From Parasulfuritortus sp037439465 (GTDB taxonomy: Bacteria; Pseudomonadota; Gammaproteobacteria; Burkholderiales; Thiobacillaceae), in assembly GCA_037439465.1 (NCBI GenBank), contig JBBIVX010000012.1:1-64000 (forward strand): a DNA stretch of 64,000 nucleotides, read 5' to 3'. The stretch's first letter is position 1; the number at the start of each line of letters is the position of its first letter. Shown here one piece after another: positions 18,278-27,123 of the stretch. The notes beneath the pieces are model-generated. The model saw only the letters and a list, made by a program, of their open reading frames with translations. It had not been told where the DNA came from and did not search any database. The translations under genes were made by a program, and so were the position numbers.

Positions 18278-18652
18278 ATGCACACGGAAATGACTGATTT
18301 TTTCACCAAGGCCACCGTAACCACCATGGATACCACCCGCAAGCTGACTGAGCTCAACTTGCGCAGCTTCGAGCGCCTGCTTCAGCAACAGGCTGAGATG
18401 GCGGGTATCTACATGGACATTGCCAACCGCAGCCTGGAATTGTTCGGCAAGGCCAAGGGCATGCAGGAACTGATGCAAGGCCAAGCCGAGCTCTCGCGTG
18501 AATGCGGCGAACGTAGCCTGGAAAACCTGCGCAAAGGCCTGTCGCTGGTCAACGAAACCGGTGCCGAATATGGCGAACTGGCCAAAACAGGGATGAAGGT
18601 GGCGCAAGAGCAGTATGCCGGGGTAGCCAAGGCGCCGCGCAAGGCCGCCTGA
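18278..18652 (+). CDS. Phasin (PHB granule-associated protein)
   Basis: A 124-residue amphipathic, mostly helical protein of the phasin family that coats PHB granules and controls their size and number. It has the family's pattern of Lys/Glu/Gln-rich helices with few aromatic residues (KLTELNLRSFERLLQQQAEMA) and a basic Ala/Lys tail (GVAKAPRKAA). The name phaP would be reasonable. It has its own operator-controlled promoter and a terminator, so it is a separate unit from phaABR. Confidence 0.88.
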   Translation: MHTEMTDFFTKATVTTMDTTRKLTELNLRSFERLLQQQAEMAGIYMDIANRSLELFGKAKGMQELMQGQAELSRECGERSLENLRKGLSLVNETGAEYGELAKTGMKVAQEQYAGVAKAPRKAA

Positions 18653-18680
18653 TCGCCGCCTCGCGGTCTTCGCGTCGTTC

Positions 18681-18714
18681 AACCCGTGCCGCCGTCAGGT
18701 CGCACGGGTTTTTT
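18681..18714 (+). terminator. Intrinsic terminator after the phasin gene
   Basis: AACCCGTGC (18681-18689) pairs perfectly with GCACGGGTT (18702-18710), followed by a T-run. It closes the PHB locus. Confidence 0.9.
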
Positions 18715-18771
18715 GTCTTTGGCCGCATCCGATGTTACGGTTATTAAGTTAAGGTGAAATCGGCTTCAGGC

Positions 18772-19314
18772 ATGGCACAAGATCGAAAAATCCGAGTCCT
18801 CTTCGTCTGCATGGGCAATATCTGTCGCTCGCCCACGGCGGAGGGGGTATTCAAACGCCTGGTATGGCAGGCCGGCCTGGCCGACGCCATCCATATCGAT
18901 TCCGCCGGTACGCATCATTACCATGTGGGCCAGCCGCCGGACAGCCGCGCCCAACAGGCCGCCAAAGCACGCGGATATGATCTGGCCAACCTGATCGGCC
19001 GGCAGATTGAGGCTGCGGATTTCGAGTACTTCGATTACATCCTGGCCATGGATGGTGACAATCTGTCCAACTTGCGCGCGCTCTGCCCGCCCGCCCAGCA
19101 ACACAAGTTATCCTTGTTTCTGGCTTTCAGCGCGGCCTACGCAGGGCAGGAGGTGCCAGATCCTTATTATGGCGGACCGCTTGGCTTCGACAGGGTGCTA
19201 GACCAGGTGGAGGACGCCTGCCATGGCCTGCTTGACCACATCCGCGCCGTCAAGCTTGAAATGCCGGGAAGTGACCATAAAACCATGACTCCAAAGCCAA
19301 GACTGAATCCATGA
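18772..19314 (+). CDS. Low-molecular-weight protein-tyrosine phosphatase
   Basis: A 180-residue LMW-PTP. The P-loop is C(13)MGNICR(19), the CX5R signature, followed by SPTAEG. The acid/base aspartate lies in the C-terminal DPYYGG motif. Such enzymes dephosphorylate tyrosine kinases or other proteins. The start was set at the ATG at 18772; an upstream GTG at 18754 is possible. The end overlaps lon by 4 bp (ATGA), an unusual pairing that suggests co-expression with the protease. Confidence 0.9.
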   Translation: MAQDRKIRVLFVCMGNICRSPTAEGVFKRLVWQAGLADAIHIDSAGTHHYHVGQPPDSRAQQAAKARGYDLANLIGRQIEAADFEYFDYILAMDGDNLSNLRALCPPAQQHKLSLFLAFSAAYAGQEVPDPYYGGPLGFDRVLDQVEDACHGLLDHIRAVKLEMPGSDHKTMTPKPRLNP

Positions 19315-21722
19315 GCGATAACAGCACACCTATCGAGGGCGAAATACTGCAATCAGGCGAAGGGCCGGGAAACAGTGAAACCCCAACGGTTGGCCTGCCC
19401 GCCCAGACCCTGCCGGTGACCTTGCATATCCTGCCGATGACCGACAAACCGTTCTTTCCAGCCCAGACCCTGCCGCTGGTGATGAATGAAGGGCCATGGA
19501 TGGAAACGGTCAAGCAGATTGGTGATTCCGGTCACCACCTGGTCGGACTGGTATTGGTGCAGGGCGACCAGTCGGATGACGCCAAGCCGGAGGATTATTA
19601 CGAGATTGGCACGCTGGTGAGGATGCACCACCCCATGCGCGCGGACGGCAAGATCCAGTTCATTGCCGAAGGTATCACGCGTTTCCGGGTGGTGGAATGG
19701 ATCTCCGGAAAACCGCCTTTTTTTGCCCGCGTCGAGTATCCGGCCGCGCCTCGCCAGCCCCAGAACGAGGAGGTCAAGGCCTACGCCCTGGCCATCATCA
19801 ATGCCATCAAGGACCTGTTGCCGCTCAATCCCCTCTATAGCGAGGAGTTGAAGTTCTTCCTTAATCGCTTCTCACCCAACGAGCCGGCGCAACTCACGGA
19901 TTTTGCCGCCAGCCTGACCACCGCCCCCAAGGAGAAGCTGCAGGAGGTGCTGGAATCGCTGAACCTGCGCAAACGCATGCAGAAGGTCCTGATCCTGATC
20001 AAGAAGGAACTGGAGGTTGCCAAACTGCAAACCCAGATTCGCGAGAAGGTCGAGGAGAAAATGACGCAGCAGCAGCGTGAATTTTTCTTGCGCGAGCAAC
20101 TCAAGGCCATTCAGAAAGAACTGGGCATCGCCAAGGATGACCGCACCGCCGACATCGAGCTTTACCAAGGCCGTCTGAAGAAACTCACATTGCCACCCCA
20201 CGCCGCCAAGAAGATCGGCGAGGAAATGGACAAGCTCGCTGGCCTGGAACATGGTTCGCCGGAGTACACCGTTACCCGCAATTACCTAGAATGGCTGACC
20301 AACCTCCCCTGGGGCAAATTCACCAAAGACAAGCTCGATCTGACACGGGCGCGCAGAATTCTCGATCAGGATCATGATGGTCTGGACGACGTAAAAGAAC
20401 GCATCATCGAGTTTCTCGCCGTGGGCGCGATGAAGGGTGAGGTGGCGGGTTCGATCCTGCTACTGGTGGGGCCGCCGGGTGTGGGCAAAACATCGATAGG
20501 AAAATCCGTGGCACGGGCGCTGGGGCGCAAGTTCTACCGCTTCTCGGTGGGCGGCATGCGCGACGAGGCGGAGATCAAGGGACACCGCCGCACCTACATC
20601 GGCGCCATGCCGGGCAAGTTCATTCAGGCGATCAAGGAGGTGGAGTCGCAAAACCCCATCATCATGCTCGATGAGGTGGACAAAATCGGCGCCTCCTACC
20701 AGGGCGACCCCGCCAGCGCCCTGTTGGAGGTGTTGGACCCGGAGCAAAACGCGGAATTCCTCGACCATTACCTGGACGTGCGCTTCGACCTCTCCAAGAC
20801 GCTGTTCATCTGCACTGCCAACCAGATCGACACCATCCCGGCACCGCTGTTGGACCGCATGGAAGTCATCCGTCTGTCCGGCTACCTGATGGAGGAAAAG
20901 CTGGCCATTGCCCGCCACCATCTGTGGCCAAAACAGTTGAAGAAGGCCGGCCTGAAACGCGGCCAGATTTCTATCACCGAGGCGGCCATCCGCCGCATTG
21001 TCGAAGGTTATGCGCGCGAGGCCGGCGTGCGCCAACTGGAGATGAATCTTGGCAAGGTGGTGCGCAAGGCTGTCGTCATGATCGTGCGCAAGGAGGCAGA
21101 AAGGCTGCAGGTCACGGCCGACAACCTGGCCGATTTCATCAATGAATCGCCCTACATCCCCGAAAAACCGATGAGCGGCGTCGGTGTCGTCACCGGCCTG
21201 GCCTGGACGGCGCTGGGCGGCGCCACTCTCACCATCGAGGCGACCAAGGTGCATACCCTCAACCGCGGTTTCAAGCTCACCGGCAAATTGGGTGAGGTGA
21301 TGAAGGAATCGGCGGAGATCGCCTACAGCTATATCTCCAGTCATCTCAAACCTTACCAGGGCGACCCCAAGTTCTTCGATGCCGCTTTCGTCCACCTGCA
21401 TGTCCCTGAAGGTGCGACCCCGAAAGACGGTCCCAGCGCCGGGATCACCATGGCCACAGCACTGCTTTCCCTGGCGCGCAACGAGAAGATCGGACGTCCG
21501 CTGGCCATGACTGGCGAGTTGACGCTTACCGGCCAGGTGCTGCCGGTCGGTGGCATCCGCGAGAAGGTCATCGCCGCCAAGCGGGTCGGGATCAGCGAAT
21601 TGATACTGCCCGCTGCCAATCAGCCGGATTTCGAGCGCTTGCCCGATTACGTCAAGGCTGACTTGGGTGTCCACTACGTGAAACAATATAAAGATGTTGC
21701 CAAAATCGTGTTCGGGAAATGA
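19311..21722 (+). CDS. lon: ATP-dependent serine protease Lon
   Basis: An 803-residue LonA protease that degrades misfolded and regulatory proteins in the cytoplasm. An N-terminal LON substrate domain (LPMTDKPFFPAQTLPLVM) is followed by a coiled region. The AAA+ module has Walker A GPPGVGKTS and Walker B IIMLDEVDKIG. The C-terminal protease domain carries the catalytic Ser in DGPSAGITMATAL and the Lys in REKVIAAKRVG. It is not beside clpX, its frequent neighbour. Instead it lies in a phosphatase-lon-scpA-scpB-rluB run, and its stop overlaps the scpA start (ATGA). Confidence 0.97.
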   Translation: MSDNSTPIEGEILQSGEGPGNSETPTVGLPAQTLPVTLHILPMTDKPFFPAQTLPLVMNEGPWMETVKQIGDSGHHLVGLVLVQGDQSDDAKPEDYYEIGTLVRMHHPMRADGKIQFIAEGITRFRVVEWISGKPPFFARVEYPAAPRQPQNEEVKAYALAIINAIKDLLPLNPLYSEELKFFLNRFSPNEPAQLTDFAASLTTAPKEKLQEVLESLNLRKRMQKVLILIKKELEVAKLQTQIREKVEEKMTQQQREFFLREQLKAIQKELGIAKDDRTADIELYQGRLKKLTLPPHAAKKIGEEMDKLAGLEHGSPEYTVTRNYLEWLTNLPWGKFTKDKLDLTRARRILDQDHDGLDDVKERIIEFLAVGAMKGEVAGSILLLVGPPGVGKTSIGKSVARALGRKFYRFSVGGMRDEAEIKGHRRTYIGAMPGKFIQAIKEVESQNPIIMLDEVDKIGASYQGDPASALLEVLDPEQNAEFLDHYLDVRFDLSKTLFICTANQIDTIPAPLLDRMEVIRLSGYLMEEKLAIARHHLWPKQLKKAGLKRGQISITEAAIRRIVEGYAREAGVRQLEMNLGKVVRKAVVMIVRKEAERLQVTADNLADFINESPYIPEKPMSGVGVVTGLAWTALGGATLTIEATKVHTLNRGFKLTGKLGEVMKESAEIAYSYISSHLKPYQGDPKFFDAAFVHLHVPEGATPKDGPSAGITMATALLSLARNEKIGRPLAMTGELTLTGQVLPVGGIREKVIAAKRVGISELILPAANQPDFERLPDYVKADLGVHYVKQYKDVAKIVFGK

Positions 21723-22537
21723 CCGGGTCAGTACAGTTGGAAATCGCTACCGCTGAACCCATCCCCCGTGCACGGGTCATGGGCGAGGACTGGCTCGACC
21801 TGCCGCAGGACCTCTACATCCCACCGGATGCCTTGGAGATCATACTCGATGCCTTCGAGGGCCCTCTTGATCTCCTTCTTTGGCTGATCCGCCGCAACAA
21901 TATCAACGTACTCGATATCCCCATGGCCGACCTGACCAAACAATATATCGATTACGTCGAGACCATGCGCCGGCACCGTCTGGAGTTGGCCGCGGAGTAT
22001 CTGGTGATGGCGGCCATGCTGATCGAGATCAAGTCGCGCATGCTGCTGCCACGGCCGGAGAAGGCGGAGGAGGGCGAAGAACATGATCCGCGTTCCGAAT
22101 TGGTGCGACGCCTGCTGGAGTATGAACAGATGAAGCTGGCGGCCGACAACCTGGATAAGGTCCCTCGGTTGGAGCGTGATTTTGAGCGGGTGACGATCTA
22201 CCTCGACCAACTGGCCAACAAGCGGCTGCCAGAGGTTGGCATCGACGACCTCATGGCGGCGTGGACAGAATTACTGAAGCGGGCTAGCCTGCATAGTCAC
22301 CACCGGATCGGTCGGCAGGAACTATCGGTGCGCGAGCATATGTCCCGCATCCTCAAACAATTACGTGAACAGGGCCAGGTTCTTTTCACCAGCCTGTTCT
22401 CGCGCGAGGCAGGCAAGCCCGAGCTGGTGGTGACTTTTCTCGCCTTGCTGGAACTGACGCGCGAACGCCTCATCGATCTCTTTCAGGCAGAACCTTTCGC
22501 GCCGATTCATGCTCGACTGCGCCATGACAGTCAATAA
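21719..22537 (+). CDS. scpA: Segregation and condensation protein ScpA
   Basis: A 272-residue kleisin subunit that, with ScpB, bridges SMC heads in the condensin-like complex for chromosome compaction and segregation. Characteristic is FEGPLDLLLWLIRRNNINVLDIPM near residues 42-65, followed by YLVMAAMLIEIKSRMLLP. A winged-helix C-terminus is plausible. It overlaps both lon and scpB. No smc gene is in the window. Confidence 0.95.
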   Translation: MTGSVQLEIATAEPIPRARVMGEDWLDLPQDLYIPPDALEIILDAFEGPLDLLLWLIRRNNINVLDIPMADLTKQYIDYVETMRRHRLELAAEYLVMAAMLIEIKSRMLLPRPEKAEEGEEHDPRSELVRRLLEYEQMKLAADNLDKVPRLERDFERVTIYLDQLANKRLPEVGIDDLMAAWTELLKRASLHSHHRIGRQELSVREHMSRILKQLREQGQVLFTSLFSREAGKPELVVTFLALLELTRERLIDLFQAEPFAPIHARLRHDSQ

Positions 22538-23084
22538 TCTGGAAGACATCAAGCGCGTGCTGGAGACCGTGCTGTTGGCCAGCTCGCAACCGTTGACCCT
22601 GGGCGAGTTGAAACGGGTCTTCGCCGACGAACTGCACAATGATCTGCTGCGGCGCGCCCTCGAGGAACTGCGCCAGGAATGGCAGGGACGTGGTGTCGAA
22701 CTAGCCTTGGTCGCGGATGGCTGGCGTTTCCAGACACGGCCGGCATTTCAGGTCTACCTAGACCGCCTCAATCCGGAAAAACCGCCCAAGTATTCCCGCG
22801 CTGTACTTGAAACCCTCTCCATCATCGCCTACAGGCAGCCGGTGACGCGGGGCGACATCGAAGAGATTCGCGGCGTTACGGTCAACAGTCAGACCATCAA
22901 GAGCCTCGAAGAACGTGGTTGGATCGAGGTGGTGGGGCATCGTGATGTACCCGGTCGGCCGGCCCTGCTGGCCACCACGCGACAATTCCTGAGTGACCTG
23001 GGCCTGCGCGCCCTATCGGAATTGCCGCCCCTGCCGGAGGTGGCCAAGGAATCTTTGTTCGCCGAAGTCGCCGACACCCCATAA
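22524..23084 (+). CDS. scpB: Segregation and condensation protein ScpB
   Basis: A 186-residue partner of ScpA with two winged-helix domains. The motif SRAVLETLSIIAYRQPVTR, followed by EEIRGV, is the ScpB signature. The start was placed at the ATG at 22524, which overlaps scpA by 14 bp; an ATG at 22509 would add five residues. rluB follows after 21 bp, a scpA-scpB-rluB arrangement common in bacteria. Confidence 0.94.
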   Translation: MTVNNLEDIKRVLETVLLASSQPLTLGELKRVFADELHNDLLRRALEELRQEWQGRGVELALVADGWRFQTRPAFQVYLDRLNPEKPPKYSRAVLETLSIIAYRQPVTRGDIEEIRGVTVNSQTIKSLEERGWIEVVGHRDVPGRPALLATTRQFLSDLGLRALSELPPLPEVAKESLFAEVADTP

Positions 23085-23105
23085 AACCCAATAGGAAAAC
23101 AAGAA

Positions 23106-23996
23106 ATGCCGAGATACTCTTATCTCGGGCGGCCGTTGAAGGCTGAACCCGAAAAAACACCAGCCAGCGAAAAACTGCACAAGATGCTGGCGGTGGCCGG
23201 TCTCGGCTCCCGCCGCGACATGGAAGTGCTGATAGACAGTGGCGTCGTCACTGTCAACGGCCAGCTGGCCAAGGTTGGCGACAGGGTCAAACCCGGTGAT
23301 GAGGTTCGCGTCAATGGCCGGCCAGTGCGCCTGGAGTGGGAACACCCCCTGCCCAAGGTGCTGATCTATCACAAGCCGGAAGGAGAAATTGTCTCCCGCG
23401 ACGACCCGGAAGGCCGTCCCTCGGCATTCGCCAGGTTGCCCCGCCTCAAGGGCCAACGCTGGATTTCCATCGGCCGCCTCGATTTCAATACCGAAGGCCT
23501 GCTCATCTTCACCACCAGCGGTGAACTGGCCAATCGACTTTCGCATCCTCGCTACGAAGTGGAACGGGAGTATGCGGTGCGGATATTGGGAGAACTCACC
23601 CAGGAACAAATGGACACATTGACCGCCGGCGTCGACCTGGAGGACGGTAGGGCCTATGTGGAAAGCATCTACAGTGTGGGCGGCGAGGGTGCCAACCAGT
23701 GGTATCAACTGGTCATCAAGGAAGGCCGCAACCGCGAGGTCCGCCGCTTGTTCGAGACACTGGGGTTGACCATTAGCCGGCTGATCCGGGTCCGCTTCGG
23801 CCCCATCGCCATGCCGCCACGACTGAAACGGGAGATGCTGATGGAATTGACGGCTGCGCAGGTGGCGGATCTGATGGCTTGGTGCGGTCTCGACAGCGAT
23901 GCTGCGGCCAAGTCAGCGCCCGCGCCCACCAAGCACCAAGCCGGCAAGGTGGGGCACCCCTATCGGCGGCGACTGACGGGGAAAGCCGGCGGCTAA
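23106..23996 (+). CDS. rluB: 23S rRNA pseudouridine synthase RluB
   Basis: A 296-residue RsuA-family synthase that forms pseudouridine 2605 in 23S rRNA. The N-terminal S4 RNA-binding domain is visible as KLHKMLAVAGLGSRRDMEVLI. The catalytic Asp lies in IGRLDFNTEGLLIFT, and the later KEGRNREVRRLFE is diagnostic of the RsuA/RluB group. The last 30 residues are basic and low in complexity. The stop codon overlaps by 4 bp the convergent end of the next gene. Confidence 0.94.
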   Translation: MPRYSYLGRPLKAEPEKTPASEKLHKMLAVAGLGSRRDMEVLIDSGVVTVNGQLAKVGDRVKPGDEVRVNGRPVRLEWEHPLPKVLIYHKPEGEIVSRDDPEGRPSAFARLPRLKGQRWISIGRLDFNTEGLLIFTTSGELANRLSHPRYEVEREYAVRILGELTQEQMDTLTAGVDLEDGRAYVESIYSVGGEGANQWYQLVIKEGRNREVRRLFETLGLTISRLIRVRFGPIAMPPRLKREMLMELTAAQVADLMAWCGLDSDAAAKSAPAPTKHQAGKVGHPYRRRLTGKAGG

Positions 23997-24667
23997 CGGT
24001 CTTTTTTGTTGTTTACCAGTTGTTCAATAACATGGCTGGCCCACTCCTTGGCGCCCAAGCCGAAAGCGATGGCGAAGGCCAACCCCACTGCGCCGAAGGC
24101 GATGATGAAAGCGGCGGTCAAGAGTTCATTGGCGATCTGCAACTGCTCCATGGCGATGAAGAATACAAACACCAGCATGGCGTATTCGGAGAAGGTCGAG
24201 ACCGTCAGGGCACCTTCGAATTCCAGGTTATTGAGCCAAGCGAAGACCAGGCGGTTGATGAAGCGAGCCAGTATGGTGCCGAATACCAGCACTAGGATGG
24301 CGACGATGACGTTGGGGATATAAAGCACTACCTTATTGAACAGGTCCGCCACCATGTGCAAGCCGAGCGAGTTGGCGACAGTGACGATCATCACCAGGAT
24401 GATCAGCCAGTAGATCAAGTTACCCAATACGGAGGCGACCGAAACATTTAGCTCAGCATGTTTCATGAAGGCCTCCAGACCGGACTTCTCGGTGGCGCGG
24501 TCGAATTTCAGCAGCGTCAGCAGACGCATGACACCCGAACGGGCGACCTTTGCCAGCATCCAGCCCAGCAGCAGGACGACGACAGCCATGATCAGTTGCG
24601 GTAAGAAGCCGGCGATTTCCGTCAGCGAAACAGACAGCGAGTCCAGGAAAAAGTCGAATTGCTCCAT
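23993..24667 (-). CDS. Mechanosensitive-channel-type TM-helix protein
   Basis: A 224-residue inner-membrane protein built of the TM-helix repeat found in some mechanosensitive-type channels (PF05552-like). About five hydrophobic segments are visible, including LIMAVVVLLLGWMLAKV, LIYWLIILVMIVTVANSLGL, VIVAILVLVFGTILARF and AAFIIAFGAVGLAFAIAFGLG. The last, Ala/Gly-rich helix, followed by GAKEWASHVIEQLV, resembles the pore helix of MscS, but the soluble beta domain that normally follows is absent. A role in osmotic response is inference. Its 3' end overlaps rluB convergently. Confidence 0.75.
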   Translation of the reverse strand: MEQFDFFLDSLSVSLTEIAGFLPQLIMAVVVLLLGWMLAKVARSGVMRLLTLLKFDRATEKSGLEAFMKHAELNVSVASVLGNLIYWLIILVMIVTVANSLGLHMVADLFNKVVLYIPNVIVAILVLVFGTILARFINRLVFAWLNNLEFEGALTVSTFSEYAMLVFVFFIAMEQLQIANELLTAAFIIAFGAVGLAFAIAFGLGAKEWASHVIEQLVNNKKDR

Positions 24668-24694
24668 GTGTAGCTCCAGGTAAAGGCTAAATAA

Positions 24695-25591
24695 TCAAGC
24701 AACGAGTTGCTCGCGGCTGATCAGGAAAAACGTGTCCTCGCCCCATTCCACTTCCGGCCAGGTAAAGGCCAGATGCGGGAAAGCGCGTTCCAGCGCCTGC
24801 CGGTTATGGCCGATTTCCACGGCCAGGAGGCCAGCGGGATTGAGGTGATAAGGGGCCTGTTTAAGGATGATGCGGACGGCGTCGAGACCGTCCTCGCCCG
24901 AGGCCAGGGCAAGACGGGGCTCATGACGATATTCCGGCGGTAGCGTGGCCATCGACGCGGCATTGACGTAGGGGGGGTTGGAAACGATGAGGTCATAGCG
25001 CCGGCCGGCGAGGTTGGCGAACAGGTCGGACTGGAGTAGGTGTATCCGGGGACCGAGGCCATAGTCCTCCACATTTAGACGGGCGACTTCCATGGCGTCA
25101 GGGGAGATATCCGCGGCATCGATATCCGCTTCGGGGAAGGCCTCGGACAACAGAATGGCCAGGCAGGCTGAGCCGGTGCATAGATCAAGGGCGGTCTTGA
25201 CGTGATCCGGGTTGACCAGCCAGGGATGAAACTGCTCCAGTATCAAAGGGGCGAGGAAGGAGCGGGGGACGATGACCCGTTCATCGACCCGGAAACGGTA
25301 ACCCTGCAACCAGGCCTCGCCAGTCAGGTAGGCGGCGGGCAGCCGTTTCTCCACCCGTCGCTGCAATATGTCCGCCACCTGTTCCGCCTCGGTGGGCAAT
25401 AGGCGCGCATCGAGAAAAGGATCCAGCCGGTCGATGGGTAGATGCAGCGTGTGCAGGATCAGATAGGCCGCCTCGTCATAGGCGTTGCCTGAACCATGGC
25501 CGAAGGCGAGACCGGCCTCATTGAAGTGCGAGACTGCGAAACGCAACCAATCGCGGATGCTGGCGAGTTCTGTCCGTGCCTGGTCAAACAT
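24695..25591 (-). CDS. prmB: Ribosomal protein L3 glutamine methyltransferase PrmB
   Basis: A 298-residue SAM-dependent N5-glutamine methyltransferase that modifies a glutamine of ribosomal protein L3. It has the SAM motif ALDLCTGSACLAILL and the catalytic NPPY in IVSNPPYVNAASM. The N-terminal helical domain starts MFDQARTELASIRDW. The start at 25591 was chosen from family similarity; the frame is open for 66 more codons, but these lie within dapE on the same strand. It overlaps the dapE end by 8 bp. Confidence 0.93.
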   Translation of the reverse strand: MFDQARTELASIRDWLRFAVSHFNEAGLAFGHGSGNAYDEAAYLILHTLHLPIDRLDPFLDARLLPTEAEQVADILQRRVEKRLPAAYLTGEAWLQGYRFRVDERVIVPRSFLAPLILEQFHPWLVNPDHVKTALDLCTGSACLAILLSEAFPEADIDAADISPDAMEVARLNVEDYGLGPRIHLLQSDLFANLAGRRYDLIVSNPPYVNAASMATLPPEYRHEPRLALASGEDGLDAVRIILKQAPYHLNPAGLLAVEIGHNRQALERAFPHLAFTWPEVEWGEDTFFLISREQLVA

Positions 25592-26720
25592 AAAGCAATG
25601 CCTCCAGGGCACGGCCATAGACTGCGGCAAGTTGAACGAGTTCGTCCGCACCCACACTTTCATCGATCTGGTGGATGGTCCGGTTGACGGGCCCGAACTC
25701 GACCACCTCGCGGCAGATGTCGGCGATGAAACGGCCGTCGGAAGTGCCTCCGCTGGTGGAAAGTTCGGCCGTAATGCCGGCGATGTCATAGATGGCGCCG
25801 GCCAACACCTCGACCAACCTGCCGCGCGGCGTCAGGTAGGGCTTGGCGCCGACCTCCCACACCAAGTCATAATCAAGGCCATGGCGATCGAGAATGGCAT
25901 GCACCCGTTGTTTGAGCCCCTCCACCGTGCTGGCGGTGGCGAAGCGGAAATTAAAGACGACATCGAGCTGACCCGGAATTACGTTGGTGGCGCCGGTACC
26001 GCCATATATGTTGGACATCTGCCAGGTAGTGGGTGGAAAGTACTCATTGCCCTCATCCCAGCTCGTGGCCGCCAGCTCGGCCAGGGCGGGAGCGGCGAGG
26101 TGGATGGGATTACGTGCCAGGTGCGGATAGGCGATGTGGCCCTGCCTTCCCTTGATGGTGAGGCGGCCATGCAGGGAACCGCGCCGGCCGTTTTTCATGG
26201 TGTCGCCGAAGACCTTGGCGCACGTGGGCTCGCCAACGATGCAGTAGTCCAGCCCTTCATTGCGAGCGGCCAACCGCTCGACCACGCGAACACTGCCATC
26301 CAAAGCGGGGCCTTCCTCATCCGAGGTGATAAGCCAGGCAATGCTGCCAGGGTGATCGGGGTGACTGGCGATGAAGTCCTCGACGGCCACGAGGAAGGCG
26401 GCCAACGAGCCTTTCATGTCGGTCGCGCCACGGCCATAAAGGCGGCTTTGGCGCAGGCTGGGCTCGAAAGGCGGTGTGGTCCAGCGCTCCACCGGGCCGG
26501 AGGGTACCACGTCGGTATGACCGGCGAAGCAGACCACGGGCGAGGACTGGCCACGACGTGCCCATAGGTTGGTGACACCCCCTTGATCTATCTTTTCACA
26601 GACAAAACCAAGCGGCGATAGCTTGCTCACCAGCCAGTCACGGCAGCCGGCATCTTCCGGCGTCACCGACCGGAGTGCGACCAATGCGCTGGCGTAATCT
26701 ATGACCCGGTTTGCCATCAT
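25584..26720 (-). CDS. dapE: Succinyl-diaminopimelate desuccinylase
   Basis: A 378-residue M20-family metalloenzyme that hydrolyses N-succinyl-LL-DAP to LL-DAP in lysine and peptidoglycan synthesis. Metal and catalytic residues are seen in FAGHTDVVPSG, GRGATDMKGSLAA and the TSDEEGPA motif. GGTSDGRFI near the C-terminus is diagnostic. ATG codons at 26720 and 26717 are both possible starts, and both touch the stop of the preceding yffB-type gene. The usual upstream dapD is missing here. Confidence 0.96.
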   Translation of the reverse strand: MMANRVIDYASALVALRSVTPEDAGCRDWLVSKLSPLGFVCEKIDQGGVTNLWARRGQSSPVVCFAGHTDVVPSGPVERWTTPPFEPSLRQSRLYGRGATDMKGSLAAFLVAVEDFIASHPDHPGSIAWLITSDEEGPALDGSVRVVERLAARNEGLDYCIVGEPTCAKVFGDTMKNGRRGSLHGRLTIKGRQGHIAYPHLARNPIHLAAPALAELAATSWDEGNEYFPPTTWQMSNIYGGTGATNVIPGQLDVVFNFRFATASTVEGLKQRVHAILDRHGLDYDLVWEVGAKPYLTPRGRLVEVLAGAIYDIAGITAELSTSGGTSDGRFIADICREVVEFGPVNRTIHQIDESVGADELVQLAAVYGRALEALLYV

Positions 26721-27064
26721 TTGCCAAAGAAGGCGGCATACTCATCCGCGTCGAAGCCGATCAGGAATTGCCCATCGCGCTCGACCAACGGCCGTTTGAT
26801 GAGGCTACTGTTTTCCTGCATGGCCGCGAGGGCGCTCACGGCATCCCTGACCGCCATCCGTTGCGCCTCGCTCAGTTTGCGCCAGGTCGGGCCGTTGCGG
26901 TTGATGAGGGTCTCCCAGCCATGCAGTTTGATCAGTTTTTTCAGCCATGGGACAGGCACGCCTTGCCGTTTGTAATCGTGAAATTCATAACCAATGTCGC
27001 GCTCGTCCAGCCAGGCGCGCGCCTTCCTGACAGTGCTGCAATTGGGGATGCCGTAGAGTTTCAT
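26717..27064 (-). CDS. ArsC/Spx-family reductase (YffB type)
   Basis: A 115-residue thioredoxin-fold protein of the ArsC/Spx superfamily, YffB branch. The single N-terminal redox Cys9 lies in YGIPNCSTVRKAR (CxxxxR-like, not a CXXC). The conserved LIKRPLVE loop is present. YffB proteins are annotated as putative glutathione-dependent thiol reductases without a proven arsenate role. The operon order yffB-dapE-prmB is conserved in betaproteobacteria, commonly preceded by dapD. Confidence 0.9.
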   Translation of the reverse strand: MKLYGIPNCSTVRKARAWLDERDIGYEFHDYKRQGVPVPWLKKLIKLHGWETLINRNGPTWRKLSEAQRMAVRDAVSALAAMQENSSLIKRPLVERDGQFLIGFDADEYAAFFGK

Positions 27065-27123
27065 GGCAAACTTGCGATTGGAAATGCGGCTATTTTACCT
27101 GCGTTCTTGCAAAGGAACCCGCT

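Noticed and set aside
20460..21686. Open frame of 408 codons antisense to lon
   Set aside because: It mirrors the lon coding frame; no motif or ribosome-binding site supports it.
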